Of a stretch of DNA of 64,000 bases, positions 28,217 through 36,912 are shown one piece after another. The notes under the pieces are model-generated. The model saw only the letters and a list, made by a program, of their open reading frames with translations, was not told the DNA's origin and searched no databases. The position numbers and the translations under genes are program-made. Each line of letters begins with the position of its first letter. Position 1 is the stretch's first letter. The DNA is from Sedimentibacter sp. zth1. Lineage in GTDB: Bacteria > Bacillota > Clostridia > Tissierellales > Sedimentibacteraceae. Location: contig NZ_CP071445.1 of the NCBI RefSeq assembly GCF_017352195.1, positions 2,790,001 through 2,854,000 on the forward strand, given 5' to 3'.

Positions 28217-29521
28217 TTATGCAGCAAGTAGCTGTAATGATTGTTTGTAGTTACTAATATGAGTTTCTGGAGAACGGAGTTCAAAAGATTTTTCATCACG
28301 TAGCACTGCAAAAATGATATTACAGATTTTGTGCATAACAGCACCAATAGCAACCTTTTTAGGTTTAGATTCAGTTTTCTTTCGGTAATAAGCTTGTAAA
28401 TAGGGATTAATAGCTTTACCATTACTTGTAGAACGTATATTAGACAAAGCGATAGCAAAAACAACACGTCTAGCGATACGTGAACCACGCTTAGACATAT
28501 GCATTTCAGTAGCATTGAATTTGCCTGATTGGTTAACTTCAGGATCCATACCAAAATAAGCAAACAGCTGTTTAGGGTTCTTAAAAGCACTAAAATCACC
28601 AATTTCACACATTATGGTAACAGCAGATAAAAAACCAACACCAGAAATTGAATCTAGCAAATGAATTTGATTAATAAACTTTTCGGATTTATGCTTATCA
28701 ACAAGCAAATTTATTTGATTTAAAATAGATTCAATAACAGTATCTAAATATTCGATTAAGTCAATAGTTAAAGAAATATTGAAATACACACTATCAATAT
28801 TACAACCAAAGGTTTTGGCTGCATTTGCTGCGTTAGAAAGTTTTTCGTAGCATTGAGTAGCTTTTGAAATACCTTTTCTAGAAGATTTAGATATTTTTTC
28901 AATCAAAGATGATTTATGCGCTCTTAATATTTTATCAGGAGTACAATAATTCTTTAAAATCATGCGAGATGTAACACCACAAACATCTGAGAAAATATTA
29001 AGGTATTGAGGAAAAACAGTATGTAAATCCGCTTTTAGTTTATTAATATGAGCTGAGCGTTGATCCATAATGTCATAATGTTTACGAACTAAGCTACGAA
29101 GCTCTAAAACAAGCTTAACAGGCATAACAGAGGTTTTTAAATTGTTAGATAAACCAAGTCTAGCGATGCCAATAGAATCTAATTTATCATTTTTTACTTT
29201 CCTTATTCCTGAATTTTTGATAGAATGAGTGATGAGAGGGTTAATAATATGGGCCTCAAATCCTGATTCATTCAGGAAGCAGAAGAGCGGAAAGTGATAG
29301 ATTCCGGTAGATTCCAGGAAAATGTGTGATTTCATGGAATGTGACTCTTCTGCTTTTTTTATTGCAGAAATAGCACGTTCAAGAGAATCTATACTGTTAT
29401 GTAGTATTTTAAAAGGTTTCAAAATAATGTTTCCGTTGTTATCAACAATAGACATAAAACTAAAAGTTGAACCAACATCAATACCAACGGAGATATAGTT
29501 ACGATTATTAAAATTAAACAT
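28217..29521 (-). CDS. IS110-family transposase (copy 2)
   Basis: A 434-residue DEDD transposase, identical in protein sequence to that at 9879-11183. The RuvC-like N-terminus SVGIDVGSTFSFMSIVDNNG and the C-terminal serine region KRGSRIARRVV are intact. The same ribosome site (AAGGAGC) sets the start at 29521. Since both copies are intact, either could be active. Confidence 0.9.
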   Translation of the reverse strand: MFNFNNRNYISVGIDVGSTFSFMSIVDNNGNIILKPFKILHNSIDSLERAISAIKKAEESHSMKSHIFLESTGIYHFPLFCFLNESGFEAHIINPLITHSIKNSGIRKVKNDKLDSIGIARLGLSNNLKTSVMPVKLVLELRSLVRKHYDIMDQRSAHINKLKADLHTVFPQYLNIFSDVCGVTSRMILKNYCTPDKILRAHKSSLIEKISKSSRKGISKATQCYEKLSNAANAAKTFGCNIDSVYFNISLTIDLIEYLDTVIESILNQINLLVDKHKSEKFINQIHLLDSISGVGFLSAVTIMCEIGDFSAFKNPKQLFAYFGMDPEVNQSGKFNATEMHMSKRGSRIARRVVFAIALSNIRSTSNGKAINPYLQAYYRKKTESKPKKVAIGAVMHKICNIIFAVLRDEKSFELRSPETHISNYKQSLQLLAA

Positions 29522-29885
29522 AGAAAGCTCCTTTCGAATAGGTATCCATAAATAGCAATGAGTACACAACCTGGCACGTTATTCGGGTATAGCTTATCAG
29601 CTCCCAACCAGCTAAAATCATAAATCCTCATTGAATGGATTGATTGTCTGTAGTTACAGGTATTGCCTTATAAAAGGCTCCCAAGGACGTTAACATCTAC
29701 CATCCTATTCAATAAATATAATACCTTATGACTTAGACAAAGTCGAGAGTTGAATTTCTATACAATAACTTATGAGTTTATTCATGACTCAATGGTTGAA
29801 TGATTGTATACAAGAATGATTTTCTTTATTCAGCTAGAACATGAATTAGATATGAATTAGCATAGCTTTTTGCTATGACTTTATT
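29522..29885 (-). ncRNA. Candidate bridge-RNA region of the IS110 element (copy 2)
   Basis: Non-coding stretch upstream of the transposase, as in copy 1, with three single-base changes and the 11-base insertion close to the outer end. The CATAGC/GCTATG hairpin is kept. Assignment rests on position only. Confidence 0.33.
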
Positions 29886-30035
29886 ATACCAGGACGTATC
29901 AAAGGCCTCGATAACATGTTATTAAGTGGTCAGTGGCTACAACCACCTGGGGGATTACCTGTAGCAGTGATTACTGGAAAAGACACAATTATGCGGATTT
30001 GCAAGAAAGAAAAACAGCAATTTGTAACTCTTTGA
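29886..30035 (+). pseudogene. C-terminal remnant of the phytoene-desaturase-like gene (copy 2)
   Basis: The same 49 codons as at 11537-11686 (IPGRIKGLDNMLLSGQWLQP, PGGLPVAVITGK), ending in TGA rather than TAA and with Ile changed to Leu once. Similarity between the segments ends at 30057, 22 bases after the stop. Confidence 0.85.
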
Positions 30036-30284
30036 AGTCGATATCAGACAAGATTTGTATTTATCCTAATGCAATGGGAAATGAGGGGGAATTCCCTATT
30101 GAAACTTTGAGTGATGGTTAACTAGAAAACACTAAAAAGGGGATAACTTTGAGTTCTTTAGTCTGCAATTTAGAAAACAGTTGTAGATATAAATGGTTAT
30201 ATTATGGGACAGACATTATGATATAATTGTTCGAGGGGTGGTGGTCTAAATGCAAACAGTAAGAGCTACAGCAATATAGTAAAC

Positions 30285-30521
30285 AGGGACGGTTTGGAGT
30301 GACCCCTTAAAGGCGTACAATTTAGGTACACATAATATAGAGGTGGAACATGCCAATACAAGCTCGAATAAAAAGTGCTACTGACAATAACTTGTATATA
30401 GATACAAAAGAAGAGGAATTGGAACATATTCAAAATGTAATAAAGCAAACGATCGAAAATTTTGCAAATGAAAACCAAATTACAGATCAAGCTCAATTTT
30501 CACACAAAAATAACCGTCCCT
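30285..30521 (+). mobile_element. RAYT-derived short element, copy H (shortest)
   Basis: Tips AGGGACGGTTTGGAGT and AAAATAACCGTCCCT, 237 bases. It keeps the transposase start (MPIQARIKSAT) fused to C-terminal pieces by a large deletion. It lies to the right of duplicated segment copy 2, as copy C does for copy 1. Confidence 0.8.
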
Positions 30522-30731
30522 AAAAACATATACTAGGCACATCCATATAGTTCATGGGAAACAAATGAAAACATCAATAAAATGATAAGACGTTTTATTT
30601 CAAAAGGTACAGGCATAGGGAAATACTCAGTTAAAGAAATAAAAAGGATTGAAACGTGGATAAATAATTATTCACGCAAGATATTAGGGTATTATTTTGC
30701 AAATAAAATTTATGAAAATAGGTTTGATTAA
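30522..30731 (+). pseudogene. IS30-family transposase, 3' fragment
   Basis: About 65 codons, HPYSSWETNENINKMIRRFI, SKGTGIGKYSVKEIKRIETW and NNYSRKILGYYFAN, ending at TAA. This is the C-terminal end of IS30-type DDE transposases (SWERGTNENxNGLIRxxxPKG). It abuts mobile element copy H. It is a different IS30 lineage from the intact element at 32033-33686. Confidence 0.7.
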
Positions 30732-31293
30732 TTAAATTTAAATATGTGGGTATTACATATTGCAATTTTCACAGCTGTTATTCTTGAGACCTTAGTGTAA
30801 AATTACTGTAGGAAAAAATCAGCAATGAATATTATGGAATTTTAAAAAAGGGATTAAAAGAAAATTTAAACATTTAAGATTTAATAAAAGAGATAAAAGA
30901 AACATTAGATGATGTGGGAATAATGCTTGTAAAAGAAATGTTAGAATAACATAAACAGCTGTTATAAATTTCGGCAAAAAATCATATGAATTTGAGCAAA
31001 TGAAAGCTGTCAGGGGGTTATAATAGCTAAGTTTGTTATTATAAAAATATTAGATTATTATTAATTTTTAACAATGTGCAATTTAATGTTAATAAATCAA
31101 TGTGTTGGAATTTTAATTTGGAAAAAATACTTTTTATTTTCCGAAAGTAACTTGACACTATCTATCTATGCTATAAACTCGAAAAATAATGAAAAAAATA
31201 GTATAATTACCAAAATAACTATATTAATTTTTGTGCTAAATTATATGAATATTTTAAAATTTTTATTATTACTTGTGAAAGGACGATTTATTT
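30732..31293. other. Region before the phosphopantetheinyl transferase gene, no intact gene
   Basis: Holds a broken peptide-like stretch around 30840-30950 (IKETLDDVGIMLVKEMLE) that resembles the N-terminus of ISLre2/UPF0236 transposases, with low confidence. The rest is AT-rich. TTGACA at 31152 has no properly spaced -10 box, so the promoter of the next gene is not identified. Confidence 0.35.
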
Positions 31294-32022
31294 ATGAAAA
31301 ATGAAAATATAACTTGTTATATTTATGATGTTAGCCAATTAAACAATGAAATGGTATATGAAATGATATATAAAAAACTTAGTGATATAGAACAATGGAA
31401 AGATAGAATTGATATGATAAAGAGATATAAATTTGACGAAGATAAAAAACGTAGTATGGCTGCTGGAATTCTTATTTTAAGTTTAATGAAACAGTATGGA
31501 ATAACTAACTATGAACTCGTAAGAAATGATTATGGTAAGCCTTATTTCAAAGAATCTAACGGATTATTTTTTAATATATCACATAGCGGAAATTATGCAG
31601 TTTGTTCAGTAGGAACAGAAGAAAATGGAGCAGATATAGAGAAAATATCTTCATATGATTTAGATATTGCAAAAAAGTTTTTTCATAACAATGAATACAA
31701 ATCAATAATTAATTCAGTAAATTACCCTAATGAAATGTTTACAAGGATTTGGACTTTGAAGGAAAGTTATATAAAGGCAAAGGGAAAAGGATTAGCAATT
31801 CCATTAAATTCTTTTGAGATTGTGCCAGGAGATATAGTATCAAGAAAAGAAAATAGTTTTGAGGCAATGCAATTACTAAATTCAACATATATTATTGAAA
31901 AATTATCTAATGAGAAATTATTTTTTAAAGAATATTATCTGAGTGGTTATTATATATCAGTTTGTAGCACACAGCCTATACATAACAAATTAAATATTAT
32001 TAATGAAACCATAGAATTTTAA
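31294..32022 (+). CDS. Sfp-type 4'-phosphopantetheinyl transferase
   Basis: A 242-residue enzyme that moves the phosphopantetheine arm of CoA onto the serine of carrier proteins, needed for all ACP and PCP domains encoded downstream. Motifs: NDYGKPYFKESNGLFFNISH near residue 75-95, ENGADIEKI (Mg-binding Asp and Glu) and IWTLKESYIKAKGKGL near 150-165. The length fits Sfp rather than the short AcpS type, so broad carrier-protein specificity is expected. The ribosome site is AAAGGACG before the ATG. An IS30-family element now lies between this gene and the rest of the cluster and probably blocks readthrough. It lies in the same direction. Confidence 0.92.
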   Translation: MKNENITCYIYDVSQLNNEMVYEMIYKKLSDIEQWKDRIDMIKRYKFDEDKKRSMAAGILILSLMKQYGITNYELVRNDYGKPYFKESNGLFFNISHSGNYAVCSVGTEENGADIEKISSYDLDIAKKFFHNNEYKSIINSVNYPNEMFTRIWTLKESYIKAKGKGLAIPLNSFEIVPGDIVSRKENSFEAMQLLNSTYIIEKLSNEKLFFKEYYLSGYYISVCSTQPIHNKLNIINETIEF

Positions 32023-32032
32023 AATTTCGTTG

Positions 32033-33686
32033 AATGAAAAAGTAAATTCCGCCTTTGCAGGAATGTGTATTTTGCACAACTAAATTCCGCTTTTTCACTT
32101 CACAAATGATAAAGACAAGCGTATAATCATAGATAACACATGGTAACAATATACTTTTTTGCATAGCAAACAAGCACCTGGATAATTTAGTGCACGACTA
32201 AATTCCACCTGCTGTAATGTTTTTTATGCATGGTTATTTAGCCTGTGCTATGTATTTTATTTTAGTAATGTAGGCTTTAAGACTACATTATCAGGAGCAA
32301 TTTCCTGAAGTGATAATTTTTTATGTAAGGAATTATCAAGTAGCATTTGGGACAGTTGAAATGGAGTGCTTCCATTTAGACTGTCCCTTGCTGTACTATT
32401 GATATTATTAATCATTAGAGTAATATCATTCTTATTATACATGTCAAATGATCTACCTTTTGGTACAATAAAACGAATATACTCATGATTTTTTTCTATC
32501 ATTCCTTTTTGCCATGAACAGTTGGAATCACAATAAAATACATTAGTTAGTTTATCTTTATTCTGTCCGTATTCTATAGATTTTGGATCTTGAAACTCAC
32601 TTCCGTTATCAGTTAATATCACAGGAAAAAGCCTTTTGAAGACCTTGACTCCAAGTCTTTGAACTAACATACTAAACACATTATTAACGCACTGCTGCGT
32701 TTTATTATCCATTAAAAAGGCAAGCATAAATGTTGATTTCCTAAAGAGTAAGGTAAGAAGTACCTTGCCACCTTTTTGACCTTCTACAGTATCCATTTCA
32801 ACAACAGAAATCTCAGGACTATTTTCTAAAAATTTATTGAAATCATCATACGTTCTACCAATTCTGTAGTTTCTGCTAATATTTCTTGAATTTGTACCTG
32901 ATTTTCGTGGTTTGTATTTAACTTTCCTTGGAAGATCAATATTTTTAGCAGAAAATAGCTGCCTATCAATATATTTATATAATGTTCTTCTTGAACAGCA
33001 TATATCTGTTTTATGATTAGCGTAAATATGCGAAAGAGACTGTCCCTTCTTAATTAAAGGAGATATTAAGGTATCAAGCTTTTGTATATCTTCAGGCATT
33101 TGATTAATACCTTCCCTTGAAGAACTAAGCAACTCATGATAGCAGTCATCAGAATATTTAGCTACATAAATCCATCTTTCATATGTGCAGCTACCTAAGC
33201 TTTTGCAGTTGTTGCAGACATAAGGAGCTTTATTAAGCTTTCCACATGTCTTTGGTTTGTAATCTTTACAAATCATCCTACAATTAATATATTTACTACA
33301 GTTTTTACATAAATCATTACAATTAGCTTTGCTACATAAATGTTTAATGTTACACTCCTTAGAATTATCACACTTTATGATTCTTGAAGTGTCTTTTCTT
33401 AACTTAATTGTTCTATGTTTTCTTACTTCTTTTGAGATAGTTGTTGGGTCTTTATGTAGCTGATTTGCAATAGATTTTAAGGATTTACCTTCGTTTAATG
33501 ATTGTTCAATAATTATACGTTCACTTAAAGTTAGATGTTTTTGATTGTTTTTCATGATTAACCTCTTTATTTGCACAGGTAAACAACCAATTACATTATA
33601 CTTCTATTTTTCTTTGTGCACTACTAAATTCCACTTATATTTTTGGGTGGAATTTAGTAGTGCATTGTGGAATTTACTATTTCATT
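32033..33686 (-). mobile_element. IS30-family insertion sequence
   Basis: Terminal inverted repeats AATGAAAAAGTAAATTCC (left, 32033) and AATGAAATAGTAAATTCC (right, read inward from 33686). Further copies of the ACTAAATTCCRC motif lie inside both ends. One transposase gene on the minus strand fills it. Just outside both ends is the palindrome AATTTTAAAATT, on the left overlapping the stop codon of the transferase gene. It may be the target or a long duplication. Confidence 0.8.
32257..33555 (-). CDS. IS30-family transposase
   Basis: A 432-residue DDE transposase. The N-terminal helix-turn-helix is LTLSERIIIEQSLNEGKSLK and ANQLHKDPTTISKEVRKHR. A cysteine-rich zinc-binding insert follows at residues ~60-130 (several CxxxC pairs). 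The catalytic triad is in VVEMDTVEG, VILTDNGSEF and KGMIEKNHEYIR. The frame is intact, so it may be active. I start at 33555, where AGAGGT lies six bases upstream; an ATG at 33576 would add seven residues. Confidence 0.92.
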   Translation of the reverse strand: MKNNQKHLTLSERIIIEQSLNEGKSLKSIANQLHKDPTTISKEVRKHRTIKLRKDTSRIIKCDNSKECNIKHLCSKANCNDLCKNCSKYINCRMICKDYKPKTCGKLNKAPYVCNNCKSLGSCTYERWIYVAKYSDDCYHELLSSSREGINQMPEDIQKLDTLISPLIKKGQSLSHIYANHKTDICCSRRTLYKYIDRQLFSAKNIDLPRKVKYKPRKSGTNSRNISRNYRIGRTYDDFNKFLENSPEISVVEMDTVEGQKGGKVLLTLLFRKSTFMLAFLMDNKTQQCVNNVFSMLVQRLGVKVFKRLFPVILTDNGSEFQDPKSIEYGQNKDKLTNVFYCDSNCSWQKGMIEKNHEYIRFIVPKGRSFDMYNKNDITLMINNINSTARDSLNGSTPFQLSQMLLDNSLHKKLSLQEIAPDNVVLKPTLLK

Positions 33687-33798
33687 TTACTAATTTTAAA
33701 ATTGTGGTAATTATTAACAAAAATGAATTTAGTATTTAGTATATTATTCATCAAATAAATACTTTTATAGTATAATTTAACATATTAAATAATAACAA

Positions 33799-33827
33799 TT
33801 GACAATAACGTTAAATAATGGTATTAT
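33799..33827 (+). promoter_or_regulatory. Strong sigma-A promoter for the biosynthetic operon
   Basis: TTGACA, a 17-base spacer and TATTAT (33822-33827): a perfect -35 and a near-perfect -10. It lies 112 bases downstream of the IS30 element and about 140 bases before the first gene, which leaves a leader of roughly 130 bases. A short dyad GTTGGTTGTAATCAAC lies in the leader near 33910. Confidence 0.7.
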
Positions 33828-33966
33828 TATAAAAAATTAATTTTTACATTTTATAAAAAATAGGTATATTTTTAAAAATGCAGTACTGGTATTTCAGTCA
33901 TGAAAAGTGTTGGTTGTAATCAACTGATTTATAGTGAATTATATAAGTTTAAATAGGAGGAAGTTT

Positions 33967-35106
33967 ATGAATTTAGAAATAACCAAGGAACAAAAGGATT
34001 TGCGTAAGGAAGTAATTAATATGGCAAGACACAATCTTAATAATGACGAATACCTTGAAAAATACTCCTCAGAAATGTTTGATAAAATAGCTGAATTCGG
34101 ACTTTTAGGAATTACTATTGGTGAAGAATATGGGGGACTAAATGAAAGCTATTTGACAGCGGCAATTGTATTTGAAGCTTTGGGATATGCTTGTAAGAAT
34201 AATGGATTAATCTTTGTAGTTAATAATCACATATGGGTTTCGCAGAATTTAATTTATTTATATGGAAGTAAAGAATTAAAGGATAAATACTTGCTTGAAA
34301 TGGTTGAGGGTAAAAAAATAGGTGCGATTGCAATTACAGAAGCAGAATCAGGAACAGATGCTTTAAGTATGAGAACTGTTGCTAAATATGAGGGCGACTA
34401 TTATGTTCTCAATGGAAGTAAAATGTTTATTTCTAATGGACCAATTGCTGATGTATTTGTGGTATATGCAGTTACAGAGGATGGGCCAAAGAAGAAATAT
34501 ACAGCCTTTATTGTAGAGAAAAGTTTTGAGGGATTCAAGGCTGGTCCAGATATTGAAAAAATGGGACTTGGGGCATGTCCAACCTGTGAAATTATATTTA
34601 ATAATTGTAAAGTGCCAAAGGAAAACGTTTTGGGAAGTTATAATAAGGCAGGATTAATTATGACACAAGCTTTAGAGTGGGAAAGATGTTATGAGTTTGT
34701 GCCGCATATTGGGGTGATGCAGAGAATAATGGAGCAGTGCATTGAGCATGCAAATACAAGAAAACAATTTGGGAAAAATATAGGAGAGTATCAGTCTATA
34801 TCTCATAGAATTGCTGAAATGAAAACAGCGATAGAAATGTCAAGGCTAATGATGTATAAAATTGCATGCATAAAAGATGCAAAGAAGAGTGCATATTTAG
34901 AAACATCAATATTCAAATTGTTTGTCAGTGAGAATTATATAAAAACATGTAGAGATGCGATGCAGATATTTGGTGGATATGGTTATTCAAAGGAATATGA
35001 CTTTGAAAGAGAATTAAGAGATGCACTTGCGTGTAGTATTTATTCTGGAACTAATGAAATGCAAAAGAATACTATTTATTCTATTGCTTCAATGTCTGTT
35101 TTTTAA
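33967..35106 (+). CDS. Acyl-CoA dehydrogenase family protein (acts on CoA or carrier-bound acyl group)
   Basis: A 379-residue FAD enzyme that would introduce an alpha,beta double bond in an acyl thioester and pass electrons to ETF. Motifs: ITEAESGTDALSMRT and FISNGPIADVFVVY (flavin contacts), RKQFGKNIGEYQSISHRIAE, and MQIFGGYGYSKEYDFERE. The usual catalytic Glu of medium-chain enzymes (YEGT) is replaced: here SIYSGTNE, Ser360. Glu239 in ALEWERCYEF lines up with the alternative catalytic Glu of isovaleryl- and long-chain enzymes. AGGAGG six bases before the ATG at 33967 fixes the start; a frame from 33934 is weaker. It is the first gene of the biosynthetic operon, directly upstream of etfB and etfA. 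Confidence 0.9.
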   Translation: MNLEITKEQKDLRKEVINMARHNLNNDEYLEKYSSEMFDKIAEFGLLGITIGEEYGGLNESYLTAAIVFEALGYACKNNGLIFVVNNHIWVSQNLIYLYGSKELKDKYLLEMVEGKKIGAIAITEAESGTDALSMRTVAKYEGDYYVLNGSKMFISNGPIADVFVVYAVTEDGPKKKYTAFIVEKSFEGFKAGPDIEKMGLGACPTCEIIFNNCKVPKENVLGSYNKAGLIMTQALEWERCYEFVPHIGVMQRIMEQCIEHANTRKQFGKNIGEYQSISHRIAEMKTAIEMSRLMMYKIACIKDAKKSAYLETSIFKLFVSENYIKTCRDAMQIFGGYGYSKEYDFERELRDALACSIYSGTNEMQKNTIYSIASMSVF

Positions 35107-35130
35107 AGTAGTTTAATGTTGGAGGATGTT

Positions 35131-35916
35131 ATGAATATAGCGGTTTGTGTTAAATCAGTTAAGTCAAGCATGGTATATCAAAATGAAAGTATGGATGAAA
35201 CACTAACAATTAATCCTTATGATACATTTGCTATAAATGACATCTTAAGGATAAAAAAGGAAATTATGGAATCTGGACAAGAATGTAATGTTTCATGTTT
35301 AAGCATGGGAGTTCAAAGCGTTAAAGAAATCCTTGTTAGATGTATTGCTATGGGAGCAGATAAAGGGGTGTTATTGTCAGATATAAAATTTAGTGGGGCA
35401 GATACTGTTGCAACAACATATACATTGACTGAGGGAATCAAAAAATTAGATAATCCTTCAATAATTGTTTGTGGAAACAAATCAATAGATGGAGAAACTG
35501 GTCAAGTTGTTTATGGAATTGCACGGCGTTTAAACATTCACTGCGTAGCTGGTGTGAACAAAATTATTGAGATTGATGATGAGTTTGTTGTGTTGGAAAC
35601 CGTATTTGAGGATAGCATTAATATTCTAAAAGTAAAGCTTCCAGTTGTAATATCGTACAATGATTTTACAACTACACATGAAAATATCAGTTTAATTAAG
35701 TTGAAAAAAGCACGCAGAAAAAATATTGATGTTTTTAATGCTGAGGATATTGGCGTGTCTTGTGACAAATGCGGTATCACAGGTTCAAAAACCAAGGTAG
35801 TGAATGTTGCTTCGAATTTAACGAGGAAAGTTGAAAAGAAGATTATTGAGAGTAATCCTCAAGATATGGCAAAAACAATATTACAGCTTATAGAAAATAA
35901 TAGAGCTGGGGGATAA
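35131..35916 (+). CDS. etfB: Electron transfer flavoprotein, beta subunit
   Basis: A 261-residue EtfB. It begins MNIAVCVKSVKSS, then NPYDTFAINDILRIK, VSCLSMGVQSVKEIL, and CGNKSIDGETGQVVYGIARR (nucleotide-binding region). With EtfA it accepts electrons from the acyl-CoA dehydrogenase encoded just before. GGAGG precedes the ATG at 35131; an in-frame ATG at 35116 overlaps that site and is unlikely. The next gene starts two bases after the stop, so translation is coupled. Whether this ETF is of the simple or the bifurcating type cannot be decided by eye. Confidence 0.92.
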   Translation: MNIAVCVKSVKSSMVYQNESMDETLTINPYDTFAINDILRIKKEIMESGQECNVSCLSMGVQSVKEILVRCIAMGADKGVLLSDIKFSGADTVATTYTLTEGIKKLDNPSIIVCGNKSIDGETGQVVYGIARRLNIHCVAGVNKIIEIDDEFVVLETVFEDSINILKVKLPVVISYNDFTTTHENISLIKLKKARRKNIDVFNAEDIGVSCDKCGITGSKTKVVNVASNLTRKVEKKIIESNPQDMAKTILQLIENNRAGG

Positions 35917-35918
35917 AA

Positions 35919-36899
35919 ATGAAGAAAGAAATATGGGCAATTTGTGATGATATGCACACTTGTAACAATGGTTATTTTAAAGGACTTGTAAGCAAAACAG
36001 CTTCTTTAGCACATGAGGGTGGATATATAGCTACAGCTGTTTGTATTGGCAAGTTTGATAAGAATGAAATGGGTGAGCTATTTCATTATGGATTGGATAA
36101 AATTGTTTATTGTAAAAATACAAATGAAATTTTAGATGATTCATATTTAAAAATTCTTGAGTATGCTATTAAGCAGAAAAAACCAAAAATGATAATGTTT
36201 CCAGCTTCAGAGATTGGAAGAAAATCAGCTGCTTATATGTCTATAACATTTGAGGCAGGGTTAACAGCTGAATGTATAGAAATTAGTTTAGATGAGTTAA
36301 ATGAATTTGTTTATAAGCGTGCAGCTGTAAATTCCTCAGCAATAGCAAAGATAAAGTGTGTTAATTGTGATATTGAAATGTGCACCGTTAAAAATAACGT
36401 TTTTGATGAAATTTTCAATGAAAATATGAACGAGATAAACATTGAAATTTTAAAATACGATATTGATATAAGCAAAATGGACGAATTGGTAAAAAAGCTA
36501 TCGAGTGAGTCTATCACAATTGAAAAAAAGGTTGATATATCTTCTGCAAGGATTGTTCTTGCAATAGGAAGAGGAATAAAAGACAAAGAAACTATTGACT
36601 TAATATTTAGCCTTGCGAAAAAGTTAGGGGCAGAAGTAGTTGGAACAAGGGCAGCGATGGAAGAAAATACTATTGAAAAATTTAGACAGGTTGGACAATC
36701 AGGTATTAGTATATGTCCAGATATTTATGTAGGATTTGGAATAACAGGAGCAAGTCAGCATATGGTTGGTATAAAGAACTCTAAAATAATAGTTGCAGTA
36801 AATACTGATGAAAATGCTCCGATTTTTAATTATGCAGATTATGTAATAGTTGAAGATGCGACAGTAGTTTTAAAGGAAATTGAAAAATCTTTAATTTAA
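35919..36899 (+). CDS. etfA: Electron transfer flavoprotein, alpha subunit
   Basis: A 326-residue EtfA. The C-terminal FAD-binding domain is clear: VLAIGRGIKDKETIDLIFSL, VVGTRAAMEENTIEK, FRQVGQSGISICPDIYVGFG, ITGASQHMVGIKNSK and AVNTDENAPIFNYADYVIVE. The N-terminal domain is less conserved. It pairs with EtfB, two bases upstream. Its likely job in this operon is to carry electrons away from the acyl-CoA dehydrogenase during tailoring or starter-unit formation, instead of in general beta-oxidation, since no thiolase, hydratase or hydroxyacyl-CoA dehydrogenase gene is nearby. Confidence 0.92.
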   Translation: MKKEIWAICDDMHTCNNGYFKGLVSKTASLAHEGGYIATAVCIGKFDKNEMGELFHYGLDKIVYCKNTNEILDDSYLKILEYAIKQKKPKMIMFPASEIGRKSAAYMSITFEAGLTAECIEISLDELNEFVYKRAAVNSSAIAKIKCVNCDIEMCTVKNNVFDEIFNENMNEINIEILKYDIDISKMDELVKKLSSESITIEKKVDISSARIVLAIGRGIKDKETIDLIFSLAKKLGAEVVGTRAAMEENTIEKFRQVGQSGISICPDIYVGFGITGASQHMVGIKNSKIIVAVNTDENAPIFNYADYVIVEDATVVLKEIEKSLI

Positions 36900-36912
36900 A
36901 GGAGGCATATGA

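Larger units (their letters stand above)
28089..29885 (-). mobile_element. IS110-family insertion sequence, copy 2
   Basis: Inserted at the same codon junction of the same gene as copy 1 (AHTDQ | IPGRIK). It carries an 11-base insertion near 29845 (ATGAATTAGAT repeated) and a few base changes. The shared position means insertion came before the duplication of the segment, not two separate events. Confidence 0.82.

Noticed and set aside
29933-30121. Separate 62-codon gene starting at 29933
   Set aside because: Its first half overlaps the C-terminal flavoprotein remnant in a different frame, and it has no ribosome site; most likely a chance frame.
31152-31176. Promoter TTGACA/TATAAA for the phosphopantetheinyl transferase gene
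   Set aside because: The spacer is only 14 bases, too short for a standard sigma-A promoter.
32033-33686. Clear short target-site duplication for the IS30 element
   Set aside because: Bases directly outside the inverted ends do not match; only the more distant AATTTTAAAATT palindrome is shared, so no standard 2-4 base duplication can be claimed.
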